Source: Flavobacterium ichthyis (lineage in GTDB: Bacteria; Bacteroidota; Bacteroidia; Flavobacteriales; Flavobacteriaceae). Taken from it: a stretch of 64,000 nucleotides of DNA. The notes beneath the pieces were generated by a model, which worked only from the letters and a program-made list of their open reading frames with translations, had not been told where the DNA came from and did no database searches. Each line of letters starts with the position of its first letter. Position 1 is the stretch's first letter. Of the stretch, positions 34,353 through 43,098 are shown piece by piece. The translations under genes and the position numbers were made by a program. The stretch spans positions 1 through 64,000 of the forward strand of contig NZ_JAABLM010000014.1 of assembly GCF_009915155.1 (NCBI RefSeq), given 5' to 3'.

Positions 34353-34712
34353 ATGGGAATAATTAAATTAAAAAATATTCGTACCTACTCTTTTCATGGT
34401 TGTTTGGTTGAAGAAAGTAAAATAGGTTCGGACTATTCTGTAGATTTGGAAATCAAAACCGACATGCGAAAATCGATGGAAACCGACCAGCTTTCAGATA
34501 CTGTGGATTATGTTTTACTCAACAAAATTGTGGTGGAAGAAATGGCTATTCGCTCGCAACTTTTAGAACACGTAGCTCATAGAATTGTAAAAAGAATTTT
34601 TGTGGAAATTGCTGCTGTTTCCACAATTATAGTTTCGGTTTCCAAAATAAATCCGCCAATTGGTGGTGATGTTGAAGCAGTTACGGTTACAATTGAGGAG
34701 TATAGAAGTTAG
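34353..34712 (+). CDS. folB: Dihydroneopterin aldolase
   Basis: 119-residue folate-pathway enzyme converting dihydroneopterin to 6-hydroxymethyl-dihydropterin and glycolaldehyde. Family segments are IKLKNIRTYSFHGCLVEESK at the start, SDTVDYVLLNKIVVEEM with the active-site region, LLEHVAHRIVKRIF, and VSVSKINPPIGGDVEAVTVT near the end. Length is standard. It is a single gene, divergent from glnS, with no folate neighbours. Confidence 0.95.
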   Translation: MGIIKLKNIRTYSFHGCLVEESKIGSDYSVDLEIKTDMRKSMETDQLSDTVDYVLLNKIVVEEMAIRSQLLEHVAHRIVKRIFVEIAAVSTIIVSVSKINPPIGGDVEAVTVTIEEYRS

Positions 34713-34814
34713 ACTTAAGATGTAGCATTTAAGACTTCTAAATTTGTTTAATTTCATAATTCAACAAATAAGATTTTAAAAGTACTAATTTTCAAAAATT
34801 TCAAGTACTAATTT

Positions 34815-35197
34815 TCAGCAAATACGAAATCTTCTGAGGTATCGAGCATTTTATTACTCTAAATTTTCTAAAAAATTTTAAAAAAAAACCTTCAGCAAAT
34901 ACGAAATCTTCTGAGGTATCGAGCATTTTCTTACTCTAAATTTTCTAAAAATTTTTTAAAAAAACCTTCAGCAAATACGAAATCTTCTGAGGTATCGAGC
35001 ATTTTCTTACTCCAAATTTTCGAAAAATTTTACAAAAAAAACTTTCAGCAAATACGAAATCTTCTGAGGTATCGAGCATTTTATTACTCTAAATTTTCTA
35101 AAAATTTTTAAAAAAAACCCCTCAGCAAATACGAAATCTTCTGAGGTATCGAGCATTTTCTTACTCTAAATTTTCTAAAAATTTTAAAAAAAAACCT
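34815..35197. repeat. Five tandem 76-77-bp repeats derived from the tRNA-Cys 3' end and terminator
   Basis: Units start with TCAGCAAATACG at 34815, 34892, 34968, 35045 and 35122. Each holds TCTGAGGTATCGAGC, which differs at one base from the genuine tRNA-Cys 3' end TCTGAGGCATCGAGC at 35219-35233, plus a CCTTCAG arm like the tRNA terminator and an A/T-rich tail. The genuine terminator and tRNA form the sixth unit in phase (35198). The units could each form a small hairpin, but they lack the rest of the tRNA. Confidence 0.9.
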
Positions 35198-35217
35198 TCA
35201 GTACATACTGAAGGTTT
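35190..35217 (-). terminator. tRNA-Cys terminator
   Basis: Stem AACCTTCAG / CTGAAGGTT (35193-35201 with 35208-35216) followed on the minus strand by a long T-run, 6 bp after the tRNA end. Confidence 0.85.
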
Positions 35218-35222
35218 CTCTG

Positions 35223-35293
35223 AGGCATCGAGCGGATTCGAACCGCTGTAGGAGCTTTTGCAGAGCCCAGCCTAGCCACTCGGCCACGACGCC
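35223..35293 (-). tRNA. tRNA-Cys (anticodon GCA)
   Basis: Minus strand. The acceptor arm GGCGTCG pairs with CGATGCC (one G-U), the D arm contains GGCCGAGTGGCTAGGC, the anticodon loop is CTGCAAA with anticodon GCA, and the T arm is GCGGTTCGAATCCGC. The discriminator base is U, as expected for tRNA-Cys, and CCA is not encoded. It is single, with its own terminator downstream. Its 3' end is the source of the tandem repeats next door. Confidence 0.96.
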
Positions 35294-35356
35294 ATTTCAT
35301 TAGGTTGGCAAATTTACAAATTATTTGCAGTAACGCAAGAAAAAAATAATTTTATA

Positions 35357-36040
35357 TTAATTCTTCTTTTCTATTTTCTCTAAAGCCGATTTTACCAGTT
35401 TTTGATCGCTTGGAAACCATCCTTGCGACATAATCGACAAGCCGAAAATAACTAATAAAATACTGGTTATTTTTTTGATTTTCAAAATGTTACCAGGTGT
35501 CATTTTATTTTTTAATCGCTTGGCTAAAAACATTTTAACCAAATCAACTAATAAATAAGTTCCAATTACTGAACTGAAAAAAACAATTAATCTAGAAGTG
35601 TTGAGATTTAATTGCGGTCCGAAAGTAATGATAACTAAAAGCCAAAAACCGAGTACGCCAACGTTAATAAAATTCAATAAAAATCCTTTTACAAAAAGAC
35701 TGGCGTAATTTTTTTTAATCATTTCAACTTCGGAATCGATGACTTGTTTTTTCGATTCCTTTCGGAGTTTTAAAAAAGAAATAACTCCGTATGTAACCAT
35801 AATCAATCCTCCAAAAATAAACAATGCAGGCTCATCTTTTATACTGTTGATTAACCGATAACTACTGAAATAAGCGATGCAAATAAATAAAATATCTGCA
35901 ATAATGACACCTGCATCAAACATTAATGCGGCTCGAATTCCTTTGACAGCGGCAGTTTCGAGTAAAACAAAAAAAACCGGGCCAATCATAAAGCACAGAA
36001 ATATACCTAACGGAATCCCGGTTAAAATGTCTTGAAGCAT
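35357..36040 (-). CDS. LysE-family translocator
   Basis: 227 residues with about six transmembrane helices. The N-terminus (GIPLGIFLCFMIGPVFFVLL, then ETAAVKGIRAALMFDAGV) has the LysE/RhtB pattern G-x(n)-GP-x-FF; later helices include NFINVGVLGFWLLVIITFGP. Family members export amino acids or related small molecules. The substrate here is not predictable. It is monocistronic or read with unknown upstream control. Confidence 0.85.
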   Translation of the reverse strand: MLQDILTGIPLGIFLCFMIGPVFFVLLETAAVKGIRAALMFDAGVIIADILFICIAYFSSYRLINSIKDEPALFIFGGLIMVTYGVISFLKLRKESKKQVIDSEVEMIKKNYASLFVKGFLLNFINVGVLGFWLLVIITFGPQLNLNTSRLIVFFSSVIGTYLLVDLVKMFLAKRLKNKMTPGNILKIKKITSILLVIFGLSIMSQGWFPSDQKLVKSALEKIEKKN

Positions 36041-36145
36041 TGAAATACTTGGTTTGGAGTTTTTTAATTGGAATATAAAAATACCCGCTTAAAATTAGAT
36101 TATTGCAAATATAACGTAAATTTTACAAAGGATTTTGCTTCATTA

Positions 36146-36823
36146 TTATTTTACTATATCAATCGAACCGCCAATTACGTTCTTTTTATTCACCTGGCTT
36201 GGGTTCCCATAGATCGTAATATTTCCTCCGGCACGTGTTTTAGCTTCTACTAATTCGCTTGCGTTAACATCGGCTTCACCACCAGCATTTACGGCAACTG
36301 TTGTTTGCGTAGTTTGTAAATCTTTGGCACGAACAATTCCTCCAGAACTAATTACCACGTCTTGGTTTGTAGCCGAACCTTCAATGCGTACAATTCCTCC
36401 GGAAGTAGCTCTAACGGATAACTTTTTAGTTTCTACAGCAATTTTTATTTCAGATCCTTCTTTGGCATTTACACTAAAAGCAATCGCTTTAAAAGGTTGG
36501 TCTGAAGATAAATATGAGCCTTCACTAGCTTCCACATTATCAATATTTCCAGTGTAATATAAAGCGACTTCAATATCTTCACCTTGCAGGAGTTTTCCTA
36601 ATTTCATTCTCACTTTCAGTTCACCGTTTTTATTGACAATTTCTACATCATCTTTGCGAGAACCAGAAATTTCCATTTTATTTTCGCCAGCTGCAATCAT
36701 TCGTAAAGAAATCTGATCGAAAACTTTTACTTGTGTAAATTCGCCTAAACTTTTAGTAATTTTATCCTGTGAAATTGCGGATTGTGCCACGATTAAAAAT
36801 AATCCTAATACTAACTTTTTCAT
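36146..36823 (-). CDS. GIN-domain (DUF2807) secreted protein
   Basis: 225 residues: signal peptide MKKLVLGLFLIVAQSAISQ and a repetitive beta-helix-like domain typical of Bacteroidota head-GIN/DUF2807 proteins (FTQVKVFDQISLRMIAAGEN, VNAKEGSEIKIAVETKKLSV, ATSGGIVRIEGSATNQDVVI, NAGGEADVNASELVEAKTRA). Function unknown; probably periplasmic or surface. It lies 18 bp downstream of rnr and could be co-transcribed with it. Confidence 0.85.
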   Translation of the reverse strand: MKKLVLGLFLIVAQSAISQDKITKSLGEFTQVKVFDQISLRMIAAGENKMEISGSRKDDVEIVNKNGELKVRMKLGKLLQGEDIEVALYYTGNIDNVEASEGSYLSSDQPFKAIAFSVNAKEGSEIKIAVETKKLSVRATSGGIVRIEGSATNQDVVISSGGIVRAKDLQTTQTTVAVNAGGEADVNASELVEAKTRAGGNITIYGNPSQVNKKNVIGGSIDIVK

Positions 36824-36841
36824 TTCTTTTTCAATTTTAAT

Positions 36842-39031
36842 TTAATCTTCATTTTTGCGTAAAAATGTAAAATCCAATTGTTTTTTAACCAAATCGGCAC
36901 TTTTTACCTTAACGTAAACTTCATCGCCTAATTGCAATAAATTTTTAGAAACTTCGCCAACCAAAGCATATTGTTTTTCATCAAAAGTATAATAATCGTC
37001 TTTAATTTCGCGAATTCTACACATTCCTTCACATTTATTAGAAACAATTTCTACGTAAATTCCCCATTCTGTTACTCCTGAAATTACACCTAAAAATTCT
37101 TCATCTTTATGATCTTGCATGTATTTAACTTGCATGTATTTAATGCTGTCACGTTCGGCATTAGTTGCCAAAACTTCCATATTAGAAGAATGGTTGCATT
37201 TTTCTTCGTAATCTTCTTCACTAACTGTTTTTCCACCATCAAGATAATGCTGTAACAATCGATGAGCCATAACATCGGGATAACGGCGAATAGGTGAAGT
37301 AAAATGTGAATAATAATCGAAAGCCAGGCCGTAATGACCTATATTTTCGGTAGAATATTTTGCCTTACTCATGGAACGTATTGTTAAAGTATCGACCATA
37401 TTTTGTTCCTTTTTTCCCTGGACTTCTTCTAACAAATTATTCAAAGATTTTGAAATATCTTTTTTGGATTTAAAATTAATTTTATAACCAAATTTTGAGA
37501 TAACTGTTTGAAGATTAAAGAGTTTTGTTTCATCCGGTTCATCGTGGATTCTATACACAAAAGTCTTTTTAGGTTTTTGCTTTCCGATGAATTCTGCCAC
37601 TTTTCTATTGGCTAAAAGCATAAATTCTTCAATCAAATGATTGGCATCTTTTGACACTTTGAAATAAACGCCAATTGGTTCTGCGTTTTCATTCAAATTA
37701 AATTTTACTTCTACTTTGTCAAACGAAATCGCCCCTTCTTTCATTCTTCTTTTGCGAAGAATTTTAGCTAAATCATCCATTTTAAGCGTTGCATTTTGAA
37801 TTTCTGCCGGAACTTGATATTCTTTTCCGGTAAGCGAAATTTCCGCCGGAATTACATCACCTTTAGTTTCTATAATGTGTTGTGCTTCTTCGTATGCAAA
37901 TCTTTGATCTGAATAAATCACGGTTCTGCCAAACCATTGGTTAATGATTTGAGCATTGTCATTTAATTCAAAAATCGCCGAAAACGTATATTTTTCTTCA
38001 TGCGGACGAAGCGAACAAGCGAAATTTGACAACACTTCTGGTAACATTGGCACTACTCTATCCACTAAATAAACCGAAGTTGCTCGTGAATAAGCTTCAT
38101 CATCTAAAATAGTTCCTTCCTCAAGATAGTAGGAAACATCGGCAATGTGAACGCCAATTTCGTAATTTCCGTTTTCGAGTTTTTGAAAAGACAAAGCATC
38201 GTCAAAATCTTTGGCATCTTTTGGATCTATGGTAAATGTCAAAACATCGCGCATGTCACGACGGTTTTTAATTTCGCTTTCTTGAATGGACGTATCAATT
38301 TTTTGTGCAAAGGCTTCTACTTCCGGTGGAAAATCGTACGGTAAACCATATTCGGCTAAAATAGCGTGGATTTCAGTATTGTGTTCGCCAGGTTTTCCTA
38401 AAACTTTGATTACGCTACCGAAAGGACTGTCGGCTTTTTTTGGCCAATCTTCAATGTTTACCAAGACCACATCACCGTTTTGGGCTTCGCCAATTTTATC
38501 TTTTGGAATAAAAATATCGGTGTACATTTTTGGATTTGCCGTGGTCACAAAAGCAAAATTCTTTTGAATGTCAATCACGCCAACAAACTCCGTTTTATTT
38601 CTTTCGATGACTTCAACTACTTCAGCTTCAGGTTTTTTGCCACGTCTTCGGTTGTAAACGTATACTTTTACTTTGTCGCCATCTAAAGCTTTGTTTAAAT
38701 TATTGGTGGGAATAAAAACATCGTCTTCAAATTCATCCGAAACAAAATAGGCAGTTTTTCGGCTGGTCATGTCAATCGTTCCTTCGTAATAATCTTGGCT
38801 CGTGGCGACTACCAAAAATTTACCTCGATCGATTTCAACAATCTTTTTTTGCGAAGCCAAAATTTTTAAATCTCTGATAATATCGTTTCGGCTTTTAGTA
38901 TCGTCCACTTCCAATTTAGCAGCTATTTGCTTATGGTTGAAGGATTTATTGGCATCTTGCGATAGTATTTTTAAAATTTTTCCGGTAAAATCTTTTTCGT
39001 GTTTTGCCGGCTTACGTAACTTCTTACTCAT
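36842..39031 (-). CDS. rnr: Ribonuclease R
   Basis: A 729-residue 3'-5' exoribonuclease that degrades structured RNA. ATG 39031 gives the plausible start MSKKLRKPAKHEKDFTGKIL; the longer frame from 39076 lacks family support. An N-terminal helix-turn-helix-like region is followed by cold-shock domains (about 85-200), the RNB catalytic domain with the acidic cluster DPKDAKDFDDALSF (residues 269-282), the later HFTSPIRRYPDVMAHRLLQH and a C-terminal S1 domain (GVISGVTEWGIYVEIVSNKC). Length and order are normal. Confidence 0.95.
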   Translation of the reverse strand: MSKKLRKPAKHEKDFTGKILKILSQDANKSFNHKQIAAKLEVDDTKSRNDIIRDLKILASQKKIVEIDRGKFLVVATSQDYYEGTIDMTSRKTAYFVSDEFEDDVFIPTNNLNKALDGDKVKVYVYNRRRGKKPEAEVVEVIERNKTEFVGVIDIQKNFAFVTTANPKMYTDIFIPKDKIGEAQNGDVVLVNIEDWPKKADSPFGSVIKVLGKPGEHNTEIHAILAEYGLPYDFPPEVEAFAQKIDTSIQESEIKNRRDMRDVLTFTIDPKDAKDFDDALSFQKLENGNYEIGVHIADVSYYLEEGTILDDEAYSRATSVYLVDRVVPMLPEVLSNFACSLRPHEEKYTFSAIFELNDNAQIINQWFGRTVIYSDQRFAYEEAQHIIETKGDVIPAEISLTGKEYQVPAEIQNATLKMDDLAKILRKRRMKEGAISFDKVEVKFNLNENAEPIGVYFKVSKDANHLIEEFMLLANRKVAEFIGKQKPKKTFVYRIHDEPDETKLFNLQTVISKFGYKINFKSKKDISKSLNNLLEEVQGKKEQNMVDTLTIRSMSKAKYSTENIGHYGLAFDYYSHFTSPIRRYPDVMAHRLLQHYLDGGKTVSEEDYEEKCNHSSNMEVLATNAERDSIKYMQVKYMQDHKDEEFLGVISGVTEWGIYVEIVSNKCEGMCRIREIKDDYYTFDEKQYALVGEVSKNLLQLGDEVYVKVKSADLVKKQLDFTFLRKNED

Positions 39032-39176
39032 ATATCTTTCTAAATTATGCTGAAAATTACAAATTAACATCCACAATTTTCCTAAATGTTAAATTTTTTA
39101 AATAAAATATAACGTTATCCTCTATTTTTTAAAATTGAAAATCTCCGTATCTTTATGAAAATCAATCATTCCAAAA

Positions 39177-39419
39177 ATGAAAAATTTTATAACCATAGCG
39201 ATTTTTAATTATCCGCATGAAATTACTGTTCTACGGCATTGGCTCGAGCAAGAACAAATTAATTTTTTCTTCGAAAACGAGCAGATGACCAATATCACGC
39301 CAATGTATTCTTTGGCTTTGGGCGGCATCAAGCTCAAAGTGCATCAAGATGACGTGGCTGCAGCGCAAATTATCCTGGACGAATTTGACAACGGCAACCA
39401 TCATTTGAAAATCGTTTGA
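39177..39419 (+). CDS. DUF2007-family protein
   Basis: 80 residues with the DUF2007 pattern: FNYPHEITVLRHWLEQEQIN, a central FFENEQMTNITPMYSLALGG and IKLKVHQDDVAAAQIILDEF. The family is annotated as putative signal-transducing and its function is unknown. It is divergent from rnr and borders the candidate origin region. An upstream TATCTTTA box (about 39148) is close to the -7 consensus. Confidence 0.8.
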   Translation: MKNFITIAIFNYPHEITVLRHWLEQEQINFFFENEQMTNITPMYSLALGGIKLKVHQDDVAAAQIILDEFDNGNHHLKIV

Positions 39420-40051
39420 CGTTTTTAGCAAAAGGTTTTCAACATTCATTAAAATAATAAAAAAGAAAAAAGAAATTTAAATTTAATTTTTAATGGTTAT
39501 TATAGCTTGTTGAAAACGGGAATAAATTATTTTGTGAGTTGCTGATTTTCTCGAAAAACTTAGTTTTACAAACTTATTAACAGGGTTAAAAATAGGTAAA
39601 TATTTAATTTTGAAATGTTTTTCTCAGCTTATTAACAATCGTTAAAAACCATTTTTTAGGAATACTTTTTAATAAATATACTTGTTAATTTGTGTTAATA
39701 AAATAGTTTAAACCGCTGATAACTTTTCTAAAAATTCCACAAACTTCTTTTGGTAGTTTAATCTCGGTTTTTGTTTAGGTGATTCTTTTAAAAAACCAAA
39801 AAAAAGTTCTCTTTTTCTATCCGAATTTATCAACAATTAATGTTAACTTATAATTAATTCACAATCAATACATTGTAAATATTCATCAACATCATTAATT
39901 TTTTAGGATTTTAGGTGCTGAAAATTAAGGTTTTAAGCGATTTTTGTAAAATTATTGTAAACTAAGTCCTTGGTAATGAAACTATTGTTTTTTAAATCCA
40001 AAATCAAATGTAAATAATGTATTTTTGTGGTCACACAACTAAATATTTTAT
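39420..40051. other. AT-rich gene-free region, candidate replication origin (oriC)
   Basis: 632 bp without a gene. It holds TTATTAACA at about 39574 and 39627, its complement at about 39693, TTATCAACA at about 39827, TTTTCAACA-like sequences at 39437 and (complement) 39508, and other near matches to the DnaA box TTATNCACA. Most genes to the left run leftward and most to the right rightward, the pattern around an origin. A parS cluster lies 17 kb away. No exact consensus box is present, so this remains a candidate. Confidence 0.45.
40020..40027 (+). promoter_or_regulatory. -7 element of the rpiB promoter
   Basis: TATTTTTG fits TAnnTTTG, 24 bp before ATG 40052. Confidence 0.45.
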
Positions 40052-40483
40052 ATGAAAATTTCCATTGGAAACGACCACGCAGGTCCAGAATACAAAAAGG
40101 CAATTGTTGAAATGTTACAAAAAAAAGGTTACGAAGTAAAAAACTACGGAACCGATACAGATGAAAGTGTGGATTATCCCGATTTTGGACATCCGGTTGC
40201 CACGGATGTTGAAAACAAAAAAGCTGATTTTGGGATTGTAATTTGCGGAAGTGGTAACGGAATCAACATGACGGTGAATAAACACGGCGGCATCCGTGCC
40301 GCACTTTGCTGGACAAAAGAAATTGCAGCTTTAGCAAGACAACATAATGATGCCAATATCATCAGCATTCCAGCGAGATATACTTCTATTAATCAAGCGG
40401 TTGAAATGGTAGAAACTTTTTTAAATACTGATTTTGAAGGAGGAAGACATTTAAACCGCGTCAATAAAATTGCTTGTCAGTAA
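40052..40483 (+). CDS. rpiB: Ribose 5-phosphate isomerase B
   Basis: 143-residue pentose-phosphate enzyme interconverting ribose 5-phosphate and ribulose 5-phosphate. SIGNDHAGPEYK (His9) at the start, the catalytic cysteine in IVICGSGNGINM (Cys65), and NKHGGIRAALCWTKEIAALA and RQHNDANIISIPARY all match the RpiB/LacAB family. It ends in a terminator shared with the convergent DUF1294 gene. Confidence 0.95.
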   Translation: MKISIGNDHAGPEYKKAIVEMLQKKGYEVKNYGTDTDESVDYPDFGHPVATDVENKKADFGIVICGSGNGINMTVNKHGGIRAALCWTKEIAALARQHNDANIISIPARYTSINQAVEMVETFLNTDFEGGRHLNRVNKIACQ

Positions 40484-40498
40484 GTAATTTAAAGTTTT

Positions 40499-40545
40499 TA
40501 AACCGCAGATTCACAGATTTTTTAGTGGATTTGCGGTTTTTATTT
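40499..40545 (+). terminator. rpiB terminator
   Basis: Stem AAACCGCA / TGCGGTTT with a T-rich tail. It overlaps the stop codon of the convergent DUF1294 gene at 40540-40542. Confidence 0.75.
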
Positions 40546-40875
40546 TCTGGGATTCTTGAAAGCTTTTTGTTCACAAGCCTCAGGATTACAAAAAACTTCA
40601 CGCAAGTTTGAGCTATAATTTACGCAAGCATATAACACTGAAACCTGCAAAACTACAATCAAAAAAAACTTCAAAAGATAACTTCTTTTCGAAGTTTTAT
40701 GCCTGAAAATCAGCATCCCAAAACCTGAACCAATCGTTCCGCCAATTAACACCAATCCTAATAATATTTTTTCGGGAATTCTTCTTTTATTGTTTCTGGC
40801 AAGCCATTTATCGTAGCCAATTATGCCAAAAGCGATGAAATTTACAGCAATAAATAAATATAATAAAATGTTCAT
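40540..40875 (-). CDS. DUF1294-family small membrane protein
   Basis: 111 residues from ATG 40875 (MNILLYLFIAVNFIAFGIIG, then YDKWLARNNKRRIPEKILL). This is the DUF1294 pattern: a first membrane helix, the charged YDK.xA motif and RRIPE, then a second helix (LLGLVLIGGTIGSGFGMLIF) and HKTSKRSYLL. The frame continues upstream to 41199 but would overlap tex, so the shorter start is preferred. It carries an extra C-terminal helix and a Cys-containing tail. Function unknown. Divergent from tex. Confidence 0.8.
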   Translation of the reverse strand: MNILLYLFIAVNFIAFGIIGYDKWLARNNKRRIPEKILLGLVLIGGTIGSGFGMLIFRHKTSKRSYLLKFFLIVVLQVSVLYACVNYSSNLREVFCNPEACEQKAFKNPRK

Positions 40876-40932
40876 TTGGCGAAGATTTAGCTCCAAAGAT
40901 ATTATTTTAGCAGAAATATTTTTTATACAAAA

Positions 40933-43065
40933 ATGACCCAACTTCAATACATCTCTAAACAAGTTTCCGCACCCGAAAAAAACATTCAAAACACGCTGGA
41001 TCTTTTGGCGGAAGACAACACTATTCCGTTTATTTCCCGTTACCGAAAAGACAAAACCGGAAATCTTGATGAGGTTGTTATTGAGCAAATTGCCAAACTT
41101 TCGAAGCAATTTGATGAAATTATAAAAAGGAAAGAATCGGTGTTGAAAAGTATTGACGAACAAGGAAAATTGTCTCCAGAGTTGGCGCAAAAAATCCAAA
41201 AATCATTTGATATTCAGGAGATTGAGGATTTATATCTTCCTTTCAAAAAAAAGAAAAAAACAAAAGCCGATGTGGCACGTGAAAATGGTTTAGAGCCGTT
41301 AGCAAAAATCATCATGGCACAAAATAATGATGATTTAGATTTTATCGCTTCAAAATATCTCAACAAAAATATCCTCAATGAAGACGAAGCTTTGCAAGGT
41401 GCAAGAGATATTATTGCCGAATGGATCAACGAAAATTTAGTAGTGAGAAAATCGCTTCGGCGTCATTTTCAGCGTTATGCTTTAGCGGAAACGAAAGTAG
41501 TCAAAGCAAAAGCCGATGACGAAAATGCTAAGAAATTCCAGCAATATTTCGATTGGAGCGAAAACCTTCAAAAAGCGCCTTCACATCGATTATTAGCCAT
41601 GCTTCGGGCGGAAAGCGAGGGTTTTGTCAAACTCAATATTTCCGTTGAAAAAGAAGATGCTTTGCAAATTATTGAAGAAATTGTTTTAAAAAATAAAAAC
41701 GCCGAACAAGTAAAATTAGCAATAAAAGAAAGTTACAAACGCTTGTTAGAACCCGCCATTTCTAACGAGACGTTGCAAGAAGCCAAGCAAAAAGCCGATA
41801 TCAAAGCGATTGATATTTTTTCGGAAAATTTACGCCAATTGTTGCTTGCTTCGCCTTTGGGAGAAAAAAGAATTTTGGCGATTGATCCCGGGTTCAGAAG
41901 CGGTTGCAAAGTGGTTTGCCTTGACGAAAAAGGCGATTTGCTCTACAACGAAACTATTTTTCCGCATGCGCCACAATCCCGAGGTAATTCGGGAGAAACG
42001 ACGATGGCAATGAAAAAAATCCGGTCGATGGTAAATGCTTATAATATTGAAGCAATATCTATTGGAAATGGAACTGCGTCGCGAGAAACTGAATTTTTCA
42101 TTAAAAAAATTGCGTTTGACAAGCCTATTCAGGTTTTTGTGGTTTCAGAAGCGGGAGCTTCGGTGTATTCTGCGAGTAAAATTGCACGAGAGGAATTTCC
42201 TAATTATGATGTAACCGTTCGTGGTGCGGTTTCTATCGGCAGAAGATTGTCGGATCCGTTAGCAGAATTGGTAAAAATTGACCCGAAATCCATTGGAGTA
42301 GGGCAATACCAGCATGATGTGGACCAAACAAAATTAAAAGAAGAGCTTGACAACACAGTGGTAAAATGCGTAAATTCCGTAGGAATTAATTTGAATACGG
42401 CAAGTAAATCGTTGTTGAGTTACGTGTCTGGAATTGGTGAAAAAATAGCGGAAAACATTGTGATTTTCAGAAGCGAAAATGGCGCTTTTACCGACAGAAA
42501 ACAGCTCAAAAAAGTACCTCGTTTGGGTGAAAAAGCATTTCAGCAAGCAGCAGCTTTCGTTAGAATTAAAGACGGAAAAAATCCGCTGGATAATTCAGCC
42601 GTTCATCCCGAAGCCTATGCTATTGTTGAAAAAATGGCAAAAGATTTAAAAATTTCTGTGAGCGAACTCATTGGCAATAAAGACAAAATCAGCTTAATTT
42701 CTTTAGAAAAATATATTACAGACGAAGTTGGAATTTTGGCTTTAAAAGACATCGTCAAAGAACTCGAAAAACCGGGATTAGATCCCCGAAAAGCCGCCAA
42801 AATTTTTGAATTTGACCCAACCGTAAAAAAAATATCCGACCTCAAACCCGGAATGCTTTTGCCCGGAATTGTCAATAGCATCACGGCTTTTGGCTGTTTT
42901 GTGGACATCGGAATTAAAGAAAGCGGACTCGTTCACATTTCCCAACTCAAAGCCGGTTTCGTTTCAGATGTGAACGAAGTGGTAAAAATGCACCAGCAAG
43001 TTCAGGTGAAAGTTGTTGAGGTGGATGAAGACCGAAAAAGAATTCAGCTGACGATGATTTTGTAA
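40933..43065 (+). CDS. tex: Tex-family transcription accessory protein
   Basis: 710-residue RNA/DNA-binding protein with the Tex layout. There is a helical N-terminus (TIPFISRYRKDKTGNLDEVV), a YqgF/RNase H-like domain (ILAIDPGFRSGCKVVCLDEK), helix-hairpin-helix repeats (LLSYVSGIGEKIAENIV, LKKVPRLGEKAFQQAAAFVR) and a C-terminal S1 domain (LLPGIVNSITAFGCFVDIGI, then GLVHISQL). The last codons ACGATGATTTTGTAA lie in an 18-bp sequence repeated at 46100-46117 beyond the next three genes, so this 3' end appears to be a target of insertion. The protein itself looks intact. Confidence 0.95.
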   Translation: MTQLQYISKQVSAPEKNIQNTLDLLAEDNTIPFISRYRKDKTGNLDEVVIEQIAKLSKQFDEIIKRKESVLKSIDEQGKLSPELAQKIQKSFDIQEIEDLYLPFKKKKKTKADVARENGLEPLAKIIMAQNNDDLDFIASKYLNKNILNEDEALQGARDIIAEWINENLVVRKSLRRHFQRYALAETKVVKAKADDENAKKFQQYFDWSENLQKAPSHRLLAMLRAESEGFVKLNISVEKEDALQIIEEIVLKNKNAEQVKLAIKESYKRLLEPAISNETLQEAKQKADIKAIDIFSENLRQLLLASPLGEKRILAIDPGFRSGCKVVCLDEKGDLLYNETIFPHAPQSRGNSGETTMAMKKIRSMVNAYNIEAISIGNGTASRETEFFIKKIAFDKPIQVFVVSEAGASVYSASKIAREEFPNYDVTVRGAVSIGRRLSDPLAELVKIDPKSIGVGQYQHDVDQTKLKEELDNTVVKCVNSVGINLNTASKSLLSYVSGIGEKIAENIVIFRSENGAFTDRKQLKKVPRLGEKAFQQAAAFVRIKDGKNPLDNSAVHPEAYAIVEKMAKDLKISVSELIGNKDKISLISLEKYITDEVGILALKDIVKELEKPGLDPRKAAKIFEFDPTVKKISDLKPGMLLPGIVNSITAFGCFVDIGIKESGLVHISQLKAGFVSDVNEVVKMHQQVQVKVVEVDEDRKRIQLTMIL

Positions 43066-43066
43066 A
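43049..43066 (+). repeat. Direct repeat 1 at the tex 3' end (candidate insertion scar)
   Basis: TGACGATGATTTTGTAAA covers the last codons and stop of tex. The copy at 46100-46117 is TGACGATGATTTTATAAA, 17 of 18 identical. Together they bracket the three-gene island. Confidence 0.8.
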
Positions 43067-43098
43067 TATTTGTAAGTTTGTAAAAATTCAATATTTCA

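Noticed and set aside
34815..35197. CRISPR array
   Set aside because: The units are 76-77 bp with no unique spacers, derive from a tRNA end and terminator, and no cas gene is near.
39032..39076. Longer N-terminus for ribonuclease R
   Set aside because: 15 extra residues without family support; ATG 39031 begins a typical lysine-rich start.
40876..41199. 219-residue version of the DUF1294 gene
   Set aside because: The extension overlaps the tex start and its coding region; the shorter start gives the family's usual N-terminus.
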